Under the pieces are notes generated by a model. That model made no database searches, was not told the DNA's origin, and was given only the letters and a program-made list of their open reading frames with translations. A stretch of DNA of 64,000 bases from Actinophytocola xinjiangensis (GTDB lineage: Bacteria > Actinomycetota > Actinomycetes > Mycobacteriales > Pseudonocardiaceae), in contig NZ_MSIF01000006.1 of NCBI RefSeq assembly GCF_001921215.1, positions 1 to 64,000 on the forward strand. Reading direction: 5' to 3'. Shown here piece by piece: positions 44,101-52,307 of this stretch. The position numbers and the translations under genes are program-made. Every line of letters starts with the position of its first letter. The stretch's first letter is position 1.

Positions 44101-44406
44101 TTCCGCAACCCCAACCCGTGGGTGAGCTACCGGGTCGCCGGCGACGGCGCGACCGTGCGGTACTACACGCTGACCTCGGGCACCGGACGGGACGACCCGC
44201 GCAGCTGGGCCCTGCGCGGGTCGTCCGACGGTGTGAACTGGGTGGTGCTGGACGAGCGGACCCGGCAGACCTTCCGGTGGCGCCGGCAGACCAGGGCGTT
44301 CGCCGTGGCCAACCCCGGGCACTTCACCCACTACCGGTTGGACGTCACCGAGAACACCGGGACCCCGACGGTCACCATCGCCCAGCTGGAACTGCTCGCC
44401 CGCTGA
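41107..44406 (+). CDS. GH92 alpha-mannosidase with C-terminal discoidin-like domain
   Basis: 1099 residues. The GH92 core is recognised by NNGFWDTYRTAWPAYALLDP, GTSSDVAFADAHLKG, HSNQPSHHIIYMYAYAG and GYLGDEDNGEMSAWW. These enzymes are Ca2+-dependent exo-alpha-mannosidases (1,2, 1,3 or 1,4). The last 130 residues resemble an F5/8 type C carbohydrate-binding module (LFDDTTATQV, SWALRGSSDGVNWVVLDERT). No signal peptide is seen: the N-terminus is MSARGFFSSFENTDPPLTW, so the enzyme is predicted cytosolic or exported by another route. ATG 41107 with GAGGAG ten bases upstream. Confidence 0.9.
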   Translation: MSARGFFSSFENTDPPLTWIDAVDLDQNGAQRAAGATMSTREGAGPTKPYTAKPGVGFTGLRALRYQGTHSGRGAAHVVNKLYLVDLLVSRDTVLEYVLAPDLIGDDLRYPSTYVSLDLAFDDGTYLSDLGLSDQLGFPLTPRGQGESKALAPHQWNRRFTRIGGVAEGKVVTRVLLAYDNPNGPAQFAGWLDDLAIVDWPREAPRRPADHVITTRGSNSTKGYSRGNTFPATAVPHGFNFWTPVTDAGATDWIYTYQRANNDRNLPALQALSVSHQPSPWMGDRQTFQVLPSAAARRPRASRRRRALTFRHGNEIARPHHYGVRFTNGIRVDVAPTNHAAILRFTFPGEDANLIFDNVTRHGRLNLDTVAGTVSGHSDVRSGLSAGATRMFVYATFDRRIAAGGRLWRGLSRRVSGYLRFEPDPDGETVVTMRIATSLISLAQAKRNLWLEIADEDTFDTVRERAARLWDDLLERVEVDGASEDQLVTLYSNLYRLFLYPNRAHENTGTVDKPVYAYASPFAAPAKKDTPVHTGATLVPGRLHVNNGFWDTYRTAWPAYALLDPARCAELANGFLQQYRDSGWVARWSSPGHADLMTGTSSDVAFADAHLKGVPDLDVRAAYEAALRNATVTPPTDALGRKGLERSIFLGYTPASVESGLSWTLEGCVNDFAIANLAAAVGDRDNHEYFLDRARNYVHSFDHDTGFFQGRRDNGRWRQPANSYDPRAWGGDYVETNGWNTAFSVPHDGAGLATLLGGPAALAAKLDEFFATQETGRARGAYWRTIHEMPEARDVRMGQYGHSNQPSHHIIYMYAYAGALWRTQEKVREVLSRLYAGSEIGQGYLGDEDNGEMSAWWLFSALGLYPLRVGSPEYVIGSPLFRRMSVRLGGDARLVVNAPNNSPENVYVQALMVNGAPWEKAWLPHEVIAGGAVLDFHLGPEPSRWGCGPEALPPSLTPPGTRPATMVDLTCDVDGLAESSDGPKLAALFDDTTATQVTFRNPNPWVSYRVAGDGATVRYYTLTSGTGRDDPRSWALRGSSDGVNWVVLDERTRQTFRWRRQTRAFAVANPGHFTHYRLDVTENTGTPTVTIAQLELLAR

Positions 44407-44415
44407 CCTCAGCGG
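44400..44415. terminator. Palindrome holding both stops of convergent genes
   Basis: CCGCTGA and TCAGCGG flank CC; the GH92 stop TGA and the facing gene's stop are in opposite arms. A possible compact bidirectional terminator. Confidence 0.5.
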
Positions 44416-44972
44416 CGGTGGGGCTGCAGGTACTGCGTGGCCAGCGCGCCCCGAGCGAGCACGATGCAGATCACCGGCATGATCGCGAAGAACACCGCGG
44501 CACCGATGAGCAGCGCCTTCGCGCCCTCCAGGACGTCGATCCCGCCGGCGTCCAGCGTCGAGTAGATGATCATGTAGAACAGCGAGATCGCCACCTCGAG
44601 CGCCGCACCCACGATCAGCAGCGTGCGACCCTTGCCGGACATCATCTGCAGCCCGCCCATGATGAGCAGCACCACGCCGGCGGTCTGGGCCAGGGCGATC
44701 AGCGCCTGCATCGCCATCTCCCCGCCCTCCAGGTTGAACACGCCGATCCACACGATGAGCGTGGTGATCGTCGTGAGACCCGCCTGGACGAACGCCAGCA
44801 CGGCGGCCGCGGTCACCGCGCCGGGACGCGGAATCGGACCGCCGGTGTACTCCTGGGGTGCCTGGGGCATCGACCCGTAGCCACCCGCCGGTGCCTGCGG
44901 CGCCTGCGGATAGCCCTGGTAGTTCTGGTTGGACCCCTGCGGTGGCTGCTGACCACCGTATGGCTGCGACAT
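44409..44972 (-). CDS. Small multi-pass membrane protein with Gln/Pro/Tyr-rich N-terminus
   Basis: 187 residues. The first 50 are rich in Gln, Pro, Gly and Tyr (SQPYGGQQPPQG) and probably cytoplasmic and disordered. Then four hydrophobic segments follow (AAAVLAFVQAGLTTITTLIV, LAQTAGVVLLIMGGLQMM, TLLIVGAALEVAISLFYMII, ALLIGAAVFFAIMPVICIVL). This general build is common in actinobacteria, but I do not recognise a specific family or function. Start 44972 has GGGAGA upstream; the longer frame is not needed. Confidence 0.75.
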   Translation of the reverse strand: MSQPYGGQQPPQGSNQNYQGYPQAPQAPAGGYGSMPQAPQEYTGGPIPRPGAVTAAAVLAFVQAGLTTITTLIVWIGVFNLEGGEMAMQALIALAQTAGVVLLIMGGLQMMSGKGRTLLIVGAALEVAISLFYMIIYSTLDAGGIDVLEGAKALLIGAAVFFAIMPVICIVLARGALATQYLQPHRR

Positions 44973-45098
44973 GACTTTCTCCCTCGGCCCCCGGCCGGCA
45001 CGCCGCCGGCCCGGCCCGCGTCGATGACTTGTGTGCGATGCGTGTTCGGAACGGTGGACGATACTGGCACAGTCACCCACCTGGACGAACAGGTTTCC

Positions 45099-45109
45099 CA
45101 CAAATTGTG
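45099..45109. promoter_or_regulatory. CACAA-A-TTGTG palindrome
   Basis: A perfect 11-bp palindrome in the 152-bp gap upstream of the small membrane protein gene and just after the histidine phosphatase. It is AT-rich against the surrounding DNA and could be a repressor half-site pair; no regulator can be assigned. Confidence 0.3.
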
Positions 45110-45124
45110 AACGTCTGTGCGCGG

Positions 45125-45820
45125 CTACGCTGACCGGCCGGTCTCGCCCCCGGGAACCGCCTGCCCGGCAGGGGCCTCCTGCTGCTCCGGCGGGACGATG
45201 CTGGCCAGCTCACCGCCGGTGTCGTTCATCCGCAGCACGAACGGCCGGGTGTCGGTGTACTGGACCACCGACACCGACGCCGGGTTCACCACGATCCGCT
45301 GGAACGCGTCCAGGTGCTGGCCGAGCGCGTCGGCGATGATCGACTTCAGCACGTCGCCGTGGCTGCACAGCAACCACACCGCACGCGGCCCGTGCTCGGC
45401 GGTGATCCGCGCGTCGTGCGCCCGCACCGCCGCGACCGCCCTGGTCTGCATCTGGGCCAGGCCCTCCCCCGCCGGGAACACCGCCGCCGACGGGTGCTGC
45501 TGCACCACCGACCACAGTGGCTCGGAGAACAGGGTCTTGAGCTCCCGCCCGGTCCAGTCGCCGTAGTCCACCTCGGACAGGCCGGGCTCGGTCACCGGCA
45601 CCAGCCCGCGCGCGGCCACCAGCGGCGCGACCGTCTGCTCACAGCGCAGCAGCGGCGAGCAGACGACCTCCGCCAGCGGCACCGGCTCCAGCCGACTCAC
45701 CAGCCGCTGAGCCTGCCCGCGCCCGGTCTCGTCCAGCTCCACCCCCGGTGAACGTCCGGCGAGAACACCGGAACCGTTGGCGGTGGAACGGGCATGCCTG
45801 AGCAGAACGACGGTCGCCAC
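45125..45820 (-). CDS. Histidine phosphatase superfamily (MSMEG_4193-type) protein
   Basis: 231 residues of the phosphoglycerate-mutase-like family. The catalytic His9 is in LLRHARST (RHA rather than the common RHG), with a second His in LCSHGDVLKS and the acidic SEVDYGDWTG. Family members dephosphorylate small phospho-compounds; the M. tuberculosis counterpart is Rv2135c. GTG start. It follows uppP by 12 bp, so one operon. In mycobacteria DUF3090 and SCO1664 come next; here they are 23 kb away. Confidence 0.88.
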   Translation of the reverse strand: MATVVLLRHARSTANGSGVLAGRSPGVELDETGRGQAQRLVSRLEPVPLAEVVCSPLLRCEQTVAPLVAARGLVPVTEPGLSEVDYGDWTGRELKTLFSEPLWSVVQQHPSAAVFPAGEGLAQMQTRAVAAVRAHDARITAEHGPRAVWLLCSHGDVLKSIIADALGQHLDAFQRIVVNPASVSVVQYTDTRPFVLRMNDTGGELASIVPPEQQEAPAGQAVPGGETGRSA

Positions 45821-45832
45821 CCCGCCAGTAGA

Positions 45833-46672
45833 TCACATGGCCGGGCCGGCATCCGGCTCCAGCACACCGGCCCCGACCAGGACCAGCAACACGATGCCCA
45901 ACGCGATCCGGTAGCCGACGAACGGCAGGAAGCTGTGCGTCTTGATGAACCGCATCAGCCAGGCGATCACCGCGTAGCCGACCACGAACGACACGATCGT
46001 CGCCACGACCGTCGGACCCCACTCCGGTGCCTGGCCGCCGCCGATGTCGGCCAGCTGGTAGAGCCCCGAGGCGAACACCGCCGGCACCGCCAGCAGGAAC
46101 GCGTACTCGGCCGCCTCCTCGCGCCGGTAGCCCAGCAGCCGGCCGGCGGTGATCGTGCCGCCGGAACGCGACACCCCGGGGATCAGCGCGAGCGCCTGCG
46201 CGAAACCGAACCCGATGCCGTGCGGCACCGTCAGGTGGTCCAGGCCGCGGTCGCGCCGGCCCAGGTGGTCGGCGATCCCCAGCACGATGCCGAACACGAT
46301 CAGCGTCGCCGCGATCAGCCGCAGGTCACGGAAGGCGTGCTCGATCTCGTCCTCGAACAGCAGGCCGAGCACAGCGATCGGGATGGTGCCGATGATCACC
46401 AGCCAGCCCATCCGCGCGTCCGGGTCGTCCCGCCACAGCGACGGTCGGCGCAGCGACCGGAACCAGCCGGCCAGGATCCGGCCGATCTTCTTCCGGAAGT
46501 ACAGGATCACCGCGGTTTCCGTGCCGAGCTGGACGACCGCGGTGAACGCCGCACCGGGGTCGCCCCAGCCGGCGAACGCCGCGGTGATCCGCAGGTGCGC
46601 ACTGGAGGAGATCGGCAGGAACTCCGTGAGTCCCTGAACAAGTCCGAGAACGAGGGCTTCCAGCCAGCTCAA
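45833..46672 (-). CDS. uppP: Undecaprenyl-diphosphatase
   Basis: 279 residues, eight-helix integral membrane enzyme of the BacA/UppP family. The two conserved reentrant motifs are present: [16 protein letters not shown] and [11 protein letters not shown], with the catalytic Glu and Arg/Ser. It dephosphorylates undecaprenyl diphosphate to recycle the lipid carrier for peptidoglycan and other glycans and gives some bacitracin tolerance. TTG start directly after the tandem stop TAGTAG of the upstream LLM gene. Confidence 0.95.
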   Translation of the reverse strand: MSWLEALVLGLVQGLTEFLPISSSAHLRITAAFAGWGDPGAAFTAVVQLGTETAVILYFRKKIGRILAGWFRSLRRPSLWRDDPDARMGWLVIIGTIPIAVLGLLFEDEIEHAFRDLRLIAATLIVFGIVLGIADHLGRRDRGLDHLTVPHGIGFGFAQALALIPGVSRSGGTITAGRLLGYRREEAAEYAFLLAVPAVFASGLYQLADIGGGQAPEWGPTVVATIVSFVVGYAVIAWLMRFIKTHSFLPFVGYRIALGIVLLVLVGAGVLEPDAGPAM

Positions 46673-46675
46673 CTA

Positions 46676-47722
46676 CTACCCAACTCCCGCGAGATCAAGA
46701 GCTTCCACCGCGACACGCAGGGTCGCGATGCTGTGCTCAAGATCTTGCAGCACCGTGGAAATGGTGAGTGTGGTGACCCCCGACTCGGCGAGGGCGACCA
46801 TGCCGTCTGCTATACGTTCCTTCTGGCCAAGCAGCGAGGTCTGGTCGATGAACTCCAGCGGCACGGTCGCCGCCGCGCCCGCGTAGTCCTTGGCCAGGTA
46901 GCGGTTCTGCACCTCGGCGGCCTCGGCCTCGAAGCCCATCCGGCAGGCCAGGTTGTTGTAGAAGTTCTGCTCCCGGCTGCCCATCCCGCCGACGTACAGC
47001 GCCGCGTACGGGCGCACGCTGTCGGCCGCGACCTTCCAGTCGTCGTTGACGATCATCGGCACGGTCGCCGCGACGTCGAAACCCTCCAGGGTCTTGCCGA
47101 CCTTCTCCCGGCCCTTCGCGATCAGCTCCAGCGACTCGGGGCCGTAGCGCGGCGAGTAGAAGATCGCCAGCCAGCCGTCGGCGATCTCGCCGGTCAGCTC
47201 CAGGTTCTTCGGGCCGATGGACGCCAGGTAGACCGGGATCTCCTCGCGCACCGGGTGCACGATCAGCTTGAGCGGCTTGCCGGGGCCATCGGGCAGCGGC
47301 AGGGTGAAGTGCTTGCCCTGGAACGACACCCGCTCCCGGCGCAGCGCGCTGCGGACGATCTCGACGTACTCCCGGGTGCGGGCCAGCGGCTTGTCGAACT
47401 TGACCCCGTACCAGCCTTCGGAGACCTGCGGGCCGGACACGCCTAGCCCGAGCCGGAACCGGCCGCCGGAGAGGGTGTCGAGCGTGGCGGCGGTCATCGC
47501 GGCCATCGTCGGCTGGCGGGCGGGGATCTGCAGGATGCCGCTGCCGACGTCGATCCGTTCGGTGTGGGCGGCCACCCACGCCAGCACGGTCGGCACGTCG
47601 GAGCCGTAGGCCTCCGCCGCCCACGCCACCGAGTAGCCGAGCCGGTCGGCCTCCTTGGCGAGTTCCAGATTGTTGGCGTCGTTGCCGGCACCCCAGTAGC
47701 CGAGGTTCAGTCCGAGTCGCAT
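46676..47722 (-). CDS. LLM-class F420-dependent oxidoreductase
   Basis: 348 residues with the luciferase-like TIM barrel. MRLGLNLGYWG, VGSGILQIPARQPTMAAM and GRFRLGLGVSGPQVSEGWYG are the family's cofactor-binding elements, and EIADGWLAIFYSP near the C-terminal third is typical of the subgroup that uses coenzyme F420 rather than FMN. Substrate unknown. ATG start. It heads the operon with uppP and the phosphatase; the LLM gene is absent from the M. tuberculosis order, so it is a local addition. Confidence 0.87.
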   Translation of the reverse strand: MRLGLNLGYWGAGNDANNLELAKEADRLGYSVAWAAEAYGSDVPTVLAWVAAHTERIDVGSGILQIPARQPTMAAMTAATLDTLSGGRFRLGLGVSGPQVSEGWYGVKFDKPLARTREYVEIVRSALRRERVSFQGKHFTLPLPDGPGKPLKLIVHPVREEIPVYLASIGPKNLELTGEIADGWLAIFYSPRYGPESLELIAKGREKVGKTLEGFDVAATVPMIVNDDWKVAADSVRPYAALYVGGMGSREQNFYNNLACRMGFEAEAAEVQNRYLAKDYAGAAATVPLEFIDQTSLLGQKERIADGMVALAESGVTTLTISTVLQDLEHSIATLRVAVEALDLAGVG

Positions 47723-47845
47723 CGGCTGACAATACCGACAGTCGCCGCTTCGGTACTGTGATCTACGCACGGTCCCCCGGTGCCGATTTCGGGCTGTTCG
47801 GGGGTTCTGCCAGCGGGAACGAGGTCGGCCGCTTAGGCTTCCCCG

Positions 47846-48823
47846 GTGGAGCAACGACACCTCGGCGCCAGTGGGCTGAGGGTGTCCAGGATCGGGCTGG
47901 GCACCATGACGTGGGGGCGGGACACCGACGCCGACGAGGCCGCCAGCCAGCTGGTCGCGTTCGCCGACCTCGGCGGCACCCTGGTGGACACGGCCGATGT
48001 CTACAGCGACGGGGAGAGCGAGCGGATCCTGGGCTCGCTGCTCGACGACCTGGTCCCCCGCCAGGACATCGTGCTCGCCACCAAGGCCGTCGCCCGCCGC
48101 GGCGAGGGCCCGTTCGGCGGTGGGGCGTCCCGGGGGTCGCTGCTGACCGCGCTGGAGGGTTCGCTGCGCCGACTGGGCGTGGACCACATCGACCTGTGGC
48201 AGCTGCACGCGTGGGACGCCGCCACCCCGCTTGAGGAGACACTGGCGGCCGTCGACCACGCGGTGACCAGCGGCAAGGTCCGCTACGCCGGCGTGTCGAA
48301 CTACACCGGCTGGCAGCTGGCCACGGCCGCGAGCCGGCAGCGGTCGACACCGCTGGCCGCGCCACTGGTGTGCGCGCAGATGGAGTACTCGCTGCTGGAA
48401 CGCGGTCTCGAACGGGAGGTCGGGCCGGCCGCCGCGCACCACGGTCTCGGGCTGGTGGCCTGGGCGCCGCTCGGGCGGGGTGTGCTGACCGGCAAGTACC
48501 GGGCGGCGACCCCGGCCGACTCGCGCGGCGCATCGACCCACTACGCCCCCTACGTCGACCACCACCGCACCGAGCGGGCGGCGCGGATCGTGCAGGCGGT
48601 GGTGACCGCGGCCGACGGGCTGGCGACCTCGCCGCTGTCGGTGGCGCTGGCCTGGGTGCGTGACCGGCCGGGCGTGGCCTCGGCGGTGGTCGGCGCGCGC
48701 GACACCGGCCAGCTGCTCGGCTCGCTGGTGTCCGAGGAGCTGACGTTGCCGGCGGCGATCAGGGCCGCGCTGGACGATGTCAGCGACCCCGAGCTCGGCT
48801 ACCCGGAGACCCAGCTGGGCTGA
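47846..48823 (+). CDS. Aldo/keto reductase
   Basis: 325 residues. The catalytic tetrad is visible: Asp and Tyr in DTADVYSDGESE, Lys in LATKAV, His in LWQLHAWD. The NADPH-binding end reads VVGARDTGQLLGSL. Family role is NADPH-dependent reduction of aldehydes or ketones. GTG start. Divergent from the LLM enzyme with 123 bp between them. Confidence 0.9.
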   Translation: MEQRHLGASGLRVSRIGLGTMTWGRDTDADEAASQLVAFADLGGTLVDTADVYSDGESERILGSLLDDLVPRQDIVLATKAVARRGEGPFGGGASRGSLLTALEGSLRRLGVDHIDLWQLHAWDAATPLEETLAAVDHAVTSGKVRYAGVSNYTGWQLATAASRQRSTPLAAPLVCAQMEYSLLERGLEREVGPAAAHHGLGLVAWAPLGRGVLTGKYRAATPADSRGASTHYAPYVDHHRTERAARIVQAVVTAADGLATSPLSVALAWVRDRPGVASAVVGARDTGQLLGSLVSEELTLPAAIRAALDDVSDPELGYPETQLG

Positions 48824-48974
48824 CACGGCGTGCTGACGGCCGGTAGTTGCCCCCGGTGCCGACGGCCCGGAAACGGGGGTTAGCGTCCTGGACGTTATTG
48901 GAGGATGCTGGAAGGACGTCCCGACGGCGTGACGCACCGTGGTCGCGACCGCCGGGCCGACGTGTCGGAGGTCG

Positions 48975-49985
48975 ATGTTGCGTCGCATGGTGGTCGCGGT
49001 CGTCGTTTGTTGCGCCGCGACGGGCACGGCTTGTTCCACAACCGAGCCCAGCGACGAGCTGATGGTGTCGGACAACCCGGTCGCGGCGACCCCCGCGCGC
49101 TCCCCCGCGCCGCAGGTCGCCCCGTCGGGCACGGTCACCGCCCTGACCGGCACGCCGACGTCGCTGGCGGTGGACGCCGAGCACGGCGTGCTGGCGGTGG
49201 CCGTCGAGCAGCCGCCGTCGGTGCTGCTCTACCGGCTGACCGAGGCCGACACCCTGTCCGATCCGACCACCGTCGAGCTGTCCGCACCGGCACGCTCGGT
49301 GACCGTTTCCGGTACCGGCGGGCCGCTGCTGGCCACCACCGACGACGAGCTGGTGCGAATCTCCCTGCCTGACGGGCGGACCAGCACGGCCCCGGTGGAG
49401 GGCGAGCTGACCAGCGCGGTCGGCTTCGGCGACGACACCCTGGTCGCGGTGCGTGACCGCAAGGCGGTCGCGGTGGTCGGCGACGACGGGGCGGCCAGGA
49501 CGATCAGCGGCGGGCTGTTCAGCGCCGACCAGGTGCTCTCGACCGGCGAGAACGCGGTCGTGTTCGACCGGCTGCGCAACGCGGTGTTCATGCTGGACGT
49601 GCCGGGCGGGGCGGTCGACGAGGGTCTGCGCGCGGGCGAGGGGTCGACCAACGCGGTCGCCGACCGGTTCGGCCGGGTGTTGCTGGCCGACACCCGGGGC
49701 GGGGCGCTGCTGGCGTTCTCGGTGGACCCGCTGCTGATGCGCCAGCGGTTCCCGGTGCCCGGGTCACCCTACGGGCTGGCCTATGACCAGGAACGGGACC
49801 TCGTGTGGGTGACACTCACCGAACGTAACGAGGTTGTGGGGTTCGATGTGGCGGGCGGCGAGCCCGTGGAGAAGCACCGGTTCTCGACGGTGGAACAACC
49901 CAATTCCGTGACCGTTGACCCGAGCAGCGGGCGTGTGGTCGTCGCGTCCGCGACCGGAAAGGGAATACAGGTGATCGCTGTATGA
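48975..49985 (+). CDS. LppL-like lipoprotein with YncE/beta-propeller repeats
   Basis: 336 residues. The N-terminus MLRRMVVAVVVCCAATGTAC is a lipoprotein-type signal with Cys20 as probable lipidation site, although the lipobox is weak (GTAC). A seven-bladed propeller of repeated strands follows (SLAVDAEHGVLAVAVEQPPS, YGLAYDQERDLVWVTLTERNEVVGFDV, SVTVDPSSGRVVVASATGKG). Counterpart of M. tuberculosis lppL (Rv2138). GGAGG lies only three bases before ATG 48975. The stop overlaps the DUF5703 gene by 4 bp. Confidence 0.82.
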   Translation: MLRRMVVAVVVCCAATGTACSTTEPSDELMVSDNPVAATPARSPAPQVAPSGTVTALTGTPTSLAVDAEHGVLAVAVEQPPSVLLYRLTEADTLSDPTTVELSAPARSVTVSGTGGPLLATTDDELVRISLPDGRTSTAPVEGELTSAVGFGDDTLVAVRDRKAVAVVGDDGAARTISGGLFSADQVLSTGENAVVFDRLRNAVFMLDVPGGAVDEGLRAGEGSTNAVADRFGRVLLADTRGGALLAFSVDPLLMRQRFPVPGSPYGLAYDQERDLVWVTLTERNEVVGFDVAGGEPVEKHRFSTVEQPNSVTVDPSSGRVVVASATGKGIQVIAV

Positions 49986-50197
49986 GTGCTGACGGGGTGA
50001 TCGACGGGGACTGGGAATATCGGCCGTTGCGGCTCCCGCCGGGTGTGTCCCGGCGCGCGGCGGCCACCCAGCTCGCCATCCACGCCGAGTTCGCCGGGTG
50101 GGAGCTGTCCAATGTGCGGTTGTACTCGGACGGGAGCCGACGGGTGCTGCTCAAGCGGCGCCGTTCCGTCGGTCTCCTGCCCGGCCTGAGTACCTAG
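49982..50197 (+). CDS. DUF5703 family small protein
   Basis: 71 residues: WEYRPLRLPPGVSRRAAATQLAIHAEFAGWEL, LYSDGSRRVLLKRR. This matches the short actinobacterial family that sits next to LppL and UppP (Rv2137c in M. tuberculosis). Function unknown. Starts in the ATGA overlap with the lipoprotein gene, which supports the start and co-expression. Confidence 0.85.
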   Translation: MSADGVIDGDWEYRPLRLPPGVSRRAAATQLAIHAEFAGWELSNVRLYSDGSRRVLLKRRRSVGLLPGLST

Positions 50198-50208
50198 TCC
50201 TGAGGAGG

Positions 50209-50751
50209 TCAGCCACCGTTGGCCGGTGGCGTGTCCTCCACGAACTCCCACACCAGGCGGGCGCCGGCGTCGCCGACCCGGAAGGTGTGGACGCCGGTGG
50301 CCACGGCGAGCCCCACGGTCACCACCGCCGCGACGAGCACGGCGACCTTCGTGCCGCTGGCCTGCCGGGTGGCCACCATCGTGCCGCCGCCGGAGCCGTC
50401 CTCCGCGGGTTCCGGCTGGGCCTTCTCCCCGCGCTGGTGCAGCACCATCAGGGCGGTGACGGCCACGAACAGGCCCAGCGCCCACCACACCAGCAGGTCA
50501 CCGAGCCGGGCGTGCTCCTGGATGCCGGGGTTGGTGCCGATCCGGCTCTCCAGGAACTCCCCGCTGTTGGTGGTGATCGGCACGAGCGCGGTCCCGACGC
50601 CGGCCGCCACGACGACGAGCCAGCCGTAGCGGCGACGCACCGCCGGCCACACGGCGATGAGGACCGCCCCGCCGACGGCGATCACCAGGAGCACGACGAC
50701 GAAGTGCACGACGAGGGGGTGTAGGGGTAGTCCACCGACGAAATCGGGCAC
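50209..50751 (-). CDS. DUF2231 membrane protein
   Basis: 180 residues. Begins FVGGLPLHPLVVHFVVVLLV, the signature of the DUF2231 family, and has four hydrophobic segments with an Asn/Glu-bearing loop TTNSGEFLESRIG and a conserved EHARLGDL. The family is often found with haem or redox proteins, role unknown. It lies 90 bp downstream of the M20 peptidase and in the same direction. Confidence 0.85.
   Translation of the reverse strand: MPDFVGGLPLHPLVVHFVVVLLVIAVGGAVLIAVWPAVRRRYGWLVVVAAGVGTALVPITTNSGEFLESRIGTNPGIQEHARLGDLLVWWALGLFVAVTALMVLHQRGEKAQPEPAEDGSGGGTMVATRQASGTKVAVLVAAVVTVGLAVATGVHTFRVGDAGARLVWEFVEDTPPANGG
50212..50230. terminator. Hairpin ending the lppL-DUF5703 transcript
   Basis: GCCACCG and CGGTGGC pair around TTGGC, 15 bp after the DUF5703 stop. 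It lies inside the last codons of the convergent DUF2231 gene. Confidence 0.5.
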
Positions 50752-50841
50752 CGGTGCCTCCGGGTTCTGGGTCGATTGCTGAGCGTTCCACCGTCGTTAC
50801 GCCCCAGGACCCGAATCGGTTCACCCCATCGGGGACAAACT

Positions 50842-52170
50842 TCAACAAGTCCGGAGGAACCGGTCCAACACCCGCGTCCCGAACCGTACGGCGTCGACCG
50901 GGACCCGCTCGTCCACCCCGTGGAACAGGGCGGTGAAGTCGAGGTCGGCCGGCAGCCGCAGCGGGGCGAAGCCGAAGCAGCGGATGCCCAGCGTGTGGAT
51001 GGCCTTGGCGTCGGTGCCGCCGGAGAGCATGTAGGGGATGGTCCGGGCGCCCGGGTCCTCGGCCTGGACGGCGGCGGTCATCGCGTCCACGAGGTCCCCG
51101 TCGAACGAGGTCTCGACGGAGGGCAGGTGGGTGATCCACTCCCGCTCGACGTCCGGCCCCAGGATCTCGTCGAGCTCCCGTTCGAAGGCCTCCTGCCGCC
51201 CCGGAAGGACCCGACAGTCCACGACGGCCTCGGCGACGGAGGGGATGACGTTGGCCTTGTAGCCGGCGGTGAGCATGGTCGGGTTGGCGGTGTCGCGCAG
51301 CGTGGCGCCCACGACCCGCGCGAGCGGCCCGAGCTTCTCCACGGAGCCGGCGAGGTCGTCGTCGTCGAACTCCAGCCCGGTCAGTTGGCTGACCGAGTCA
51401 AGGAACGCCCGCACCGAGTCCGTGACGACGATCGGGAACCGATGAGCACCCAACCGAGCGACCGCGGCCGCGAGCTTCGTGACCGCGTTGTCCTCGTGGA
51501 TCATCGACCCGTGCCCCGCGCGCCCCCGAACCCGCAACCGCATCCAGGCGATCCCCTTCTCCGCGACCTCGATCGTGTAGGCCCGAAGATCGTCGGCGAG
51601 CGAGACGGAGAACCCGCCGACCTCCCCCACGGCCTCGGTGACGCCGTCGAACAGATCAGCCCGGTTCTCCACCAACCACTGAGAGCCGTAGGCCCCACCG
51701 GCCTCCTCGTCGGCAAGGAACGCGAACACCAGATCCCGAGGCGGCACAACCCCGTCCCGCCTGAACCGCCGGGCGACGGCCAACGTCATGCCGACCATGT
51801 CCTTCATGTCGACGGCCCCGCGACCCCAGATGTACCCGTCCTGGATCGCCCCGGAGAAAGGATGAACCGACCACTCCGTCGCATCAGCCGGCACGACGTC
51901 CAGGTGCCCGTGGATCAGCAGGGCTCCCCGCGTCCGATCGGCCCCCGCCAACCGAGCGAACACGTTCGTGCGCCCCGGGGCCCCCGAGTCGAGAACAGTG
52001 ACCTCATACCCCACTTCAGTCAACTTCTCAGCGACATACTCAGCCGCCACCCGCTCACCGACAGTAGTCTCCAGCTCACCGGTGTTGCTCGTGTCGATCC
52101 GGATCAACTCACTGGTGAGCTGCACGGCCTCATCCTGCGCCAGCACCGGGGCGCTCATCTGCTCGGTCAC
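50842..52170 (-). CDS. M20/M25/M40-family metallopeptidase (Rv2141c-like)
   Basis: 442 residues, complete M20 ligand set: LIHGHLDVVPADATEW, GRGAVDMKDMVGM, FLADEEAGGAYGSQWL, HGVDERVPVDAVRFG. It aligns through its length with the M20 protein at 36776-38092 (shared QIPPF/VHPFSG region, TMLTAGYKANVIPSVAE, FGFAPLRLP), showing gene duplication within the window. The product of the conserved chromosomal locus is annotated as a dipeptidase or peptidase in mycobacteria. ATG start; the next gene upstream is tRNA-Leu, divergently transcribed. Confidence 0.9.
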   Translation of the reverse strand: MTEQMSAPVLAQDEAVQLTSELIRIDTSNTGELETTVGERVAAEYVAEKLTEVGYEVTVLDSGAPGRTNVFARLAGADRTRGALLIHGHLDVVPADATEWSVHPFSGAIQDGYIWGRGAVDMKDMVGMTLAVARRFRRDGVVPPRDLVFAFLADEEAGGAYGSQWLVENRADLFDGVTEAVGEVGGFSVSLADDLRAYTIEVAEKGIAWMRLRVRGRAGHGSMIHEDNAVTKLAAAVARLGAHRFPIVVTDSVRAFLDSVSQLTGLEFDDDDLAGSVEKLGPLARVVGATLRDTANPTMLTAGYKANVIPSVAEAVVDCRVLPGRQEAFERELDEILGPDVEREWITHLPSVETSFDGDLVDAMTAAVQAEDPGARTIPYMLSGGTDAKAIHTLGIRCFGFAPLRLPADLDFTALFHGVDERVPVDAVRFGTRVLDRFLRTC

Positions 52171-52262
52171 AGGGCCTTCCTACCACTGCGCCGGGCGCCT
52201 GGTGAGTCCCACCGCCACAAACCCCCACGTCAACCCCGTGATCCACACAAGGAGGTGGCCGG

Positions 52263-52292
52263 TTGGGCGCCCGTTCGGCCATCCGTTACGCT
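52263..52292 (+). promoter_or_regulatory. Candidate tRNA-Leu promoter
   Basis: TTGGGC (52263-52268) and TACGCT (52287-52292) are 18 bp apart and end 15 bp before the mature tRNA, as expected for a sigma-70-type promoter in actinobacteria. Confidence 0.5.
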
Positions 52293-52307
52293 GTGCACCA
52301 CCACAGA

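Noticed and set aside
15262-45835. A 14-bp identical sequence CAGTAGATCACATG at 15261 and 45826
   Set aside because: Matches of this length are expected by chance in a window this size; no element boundaries accompany them.
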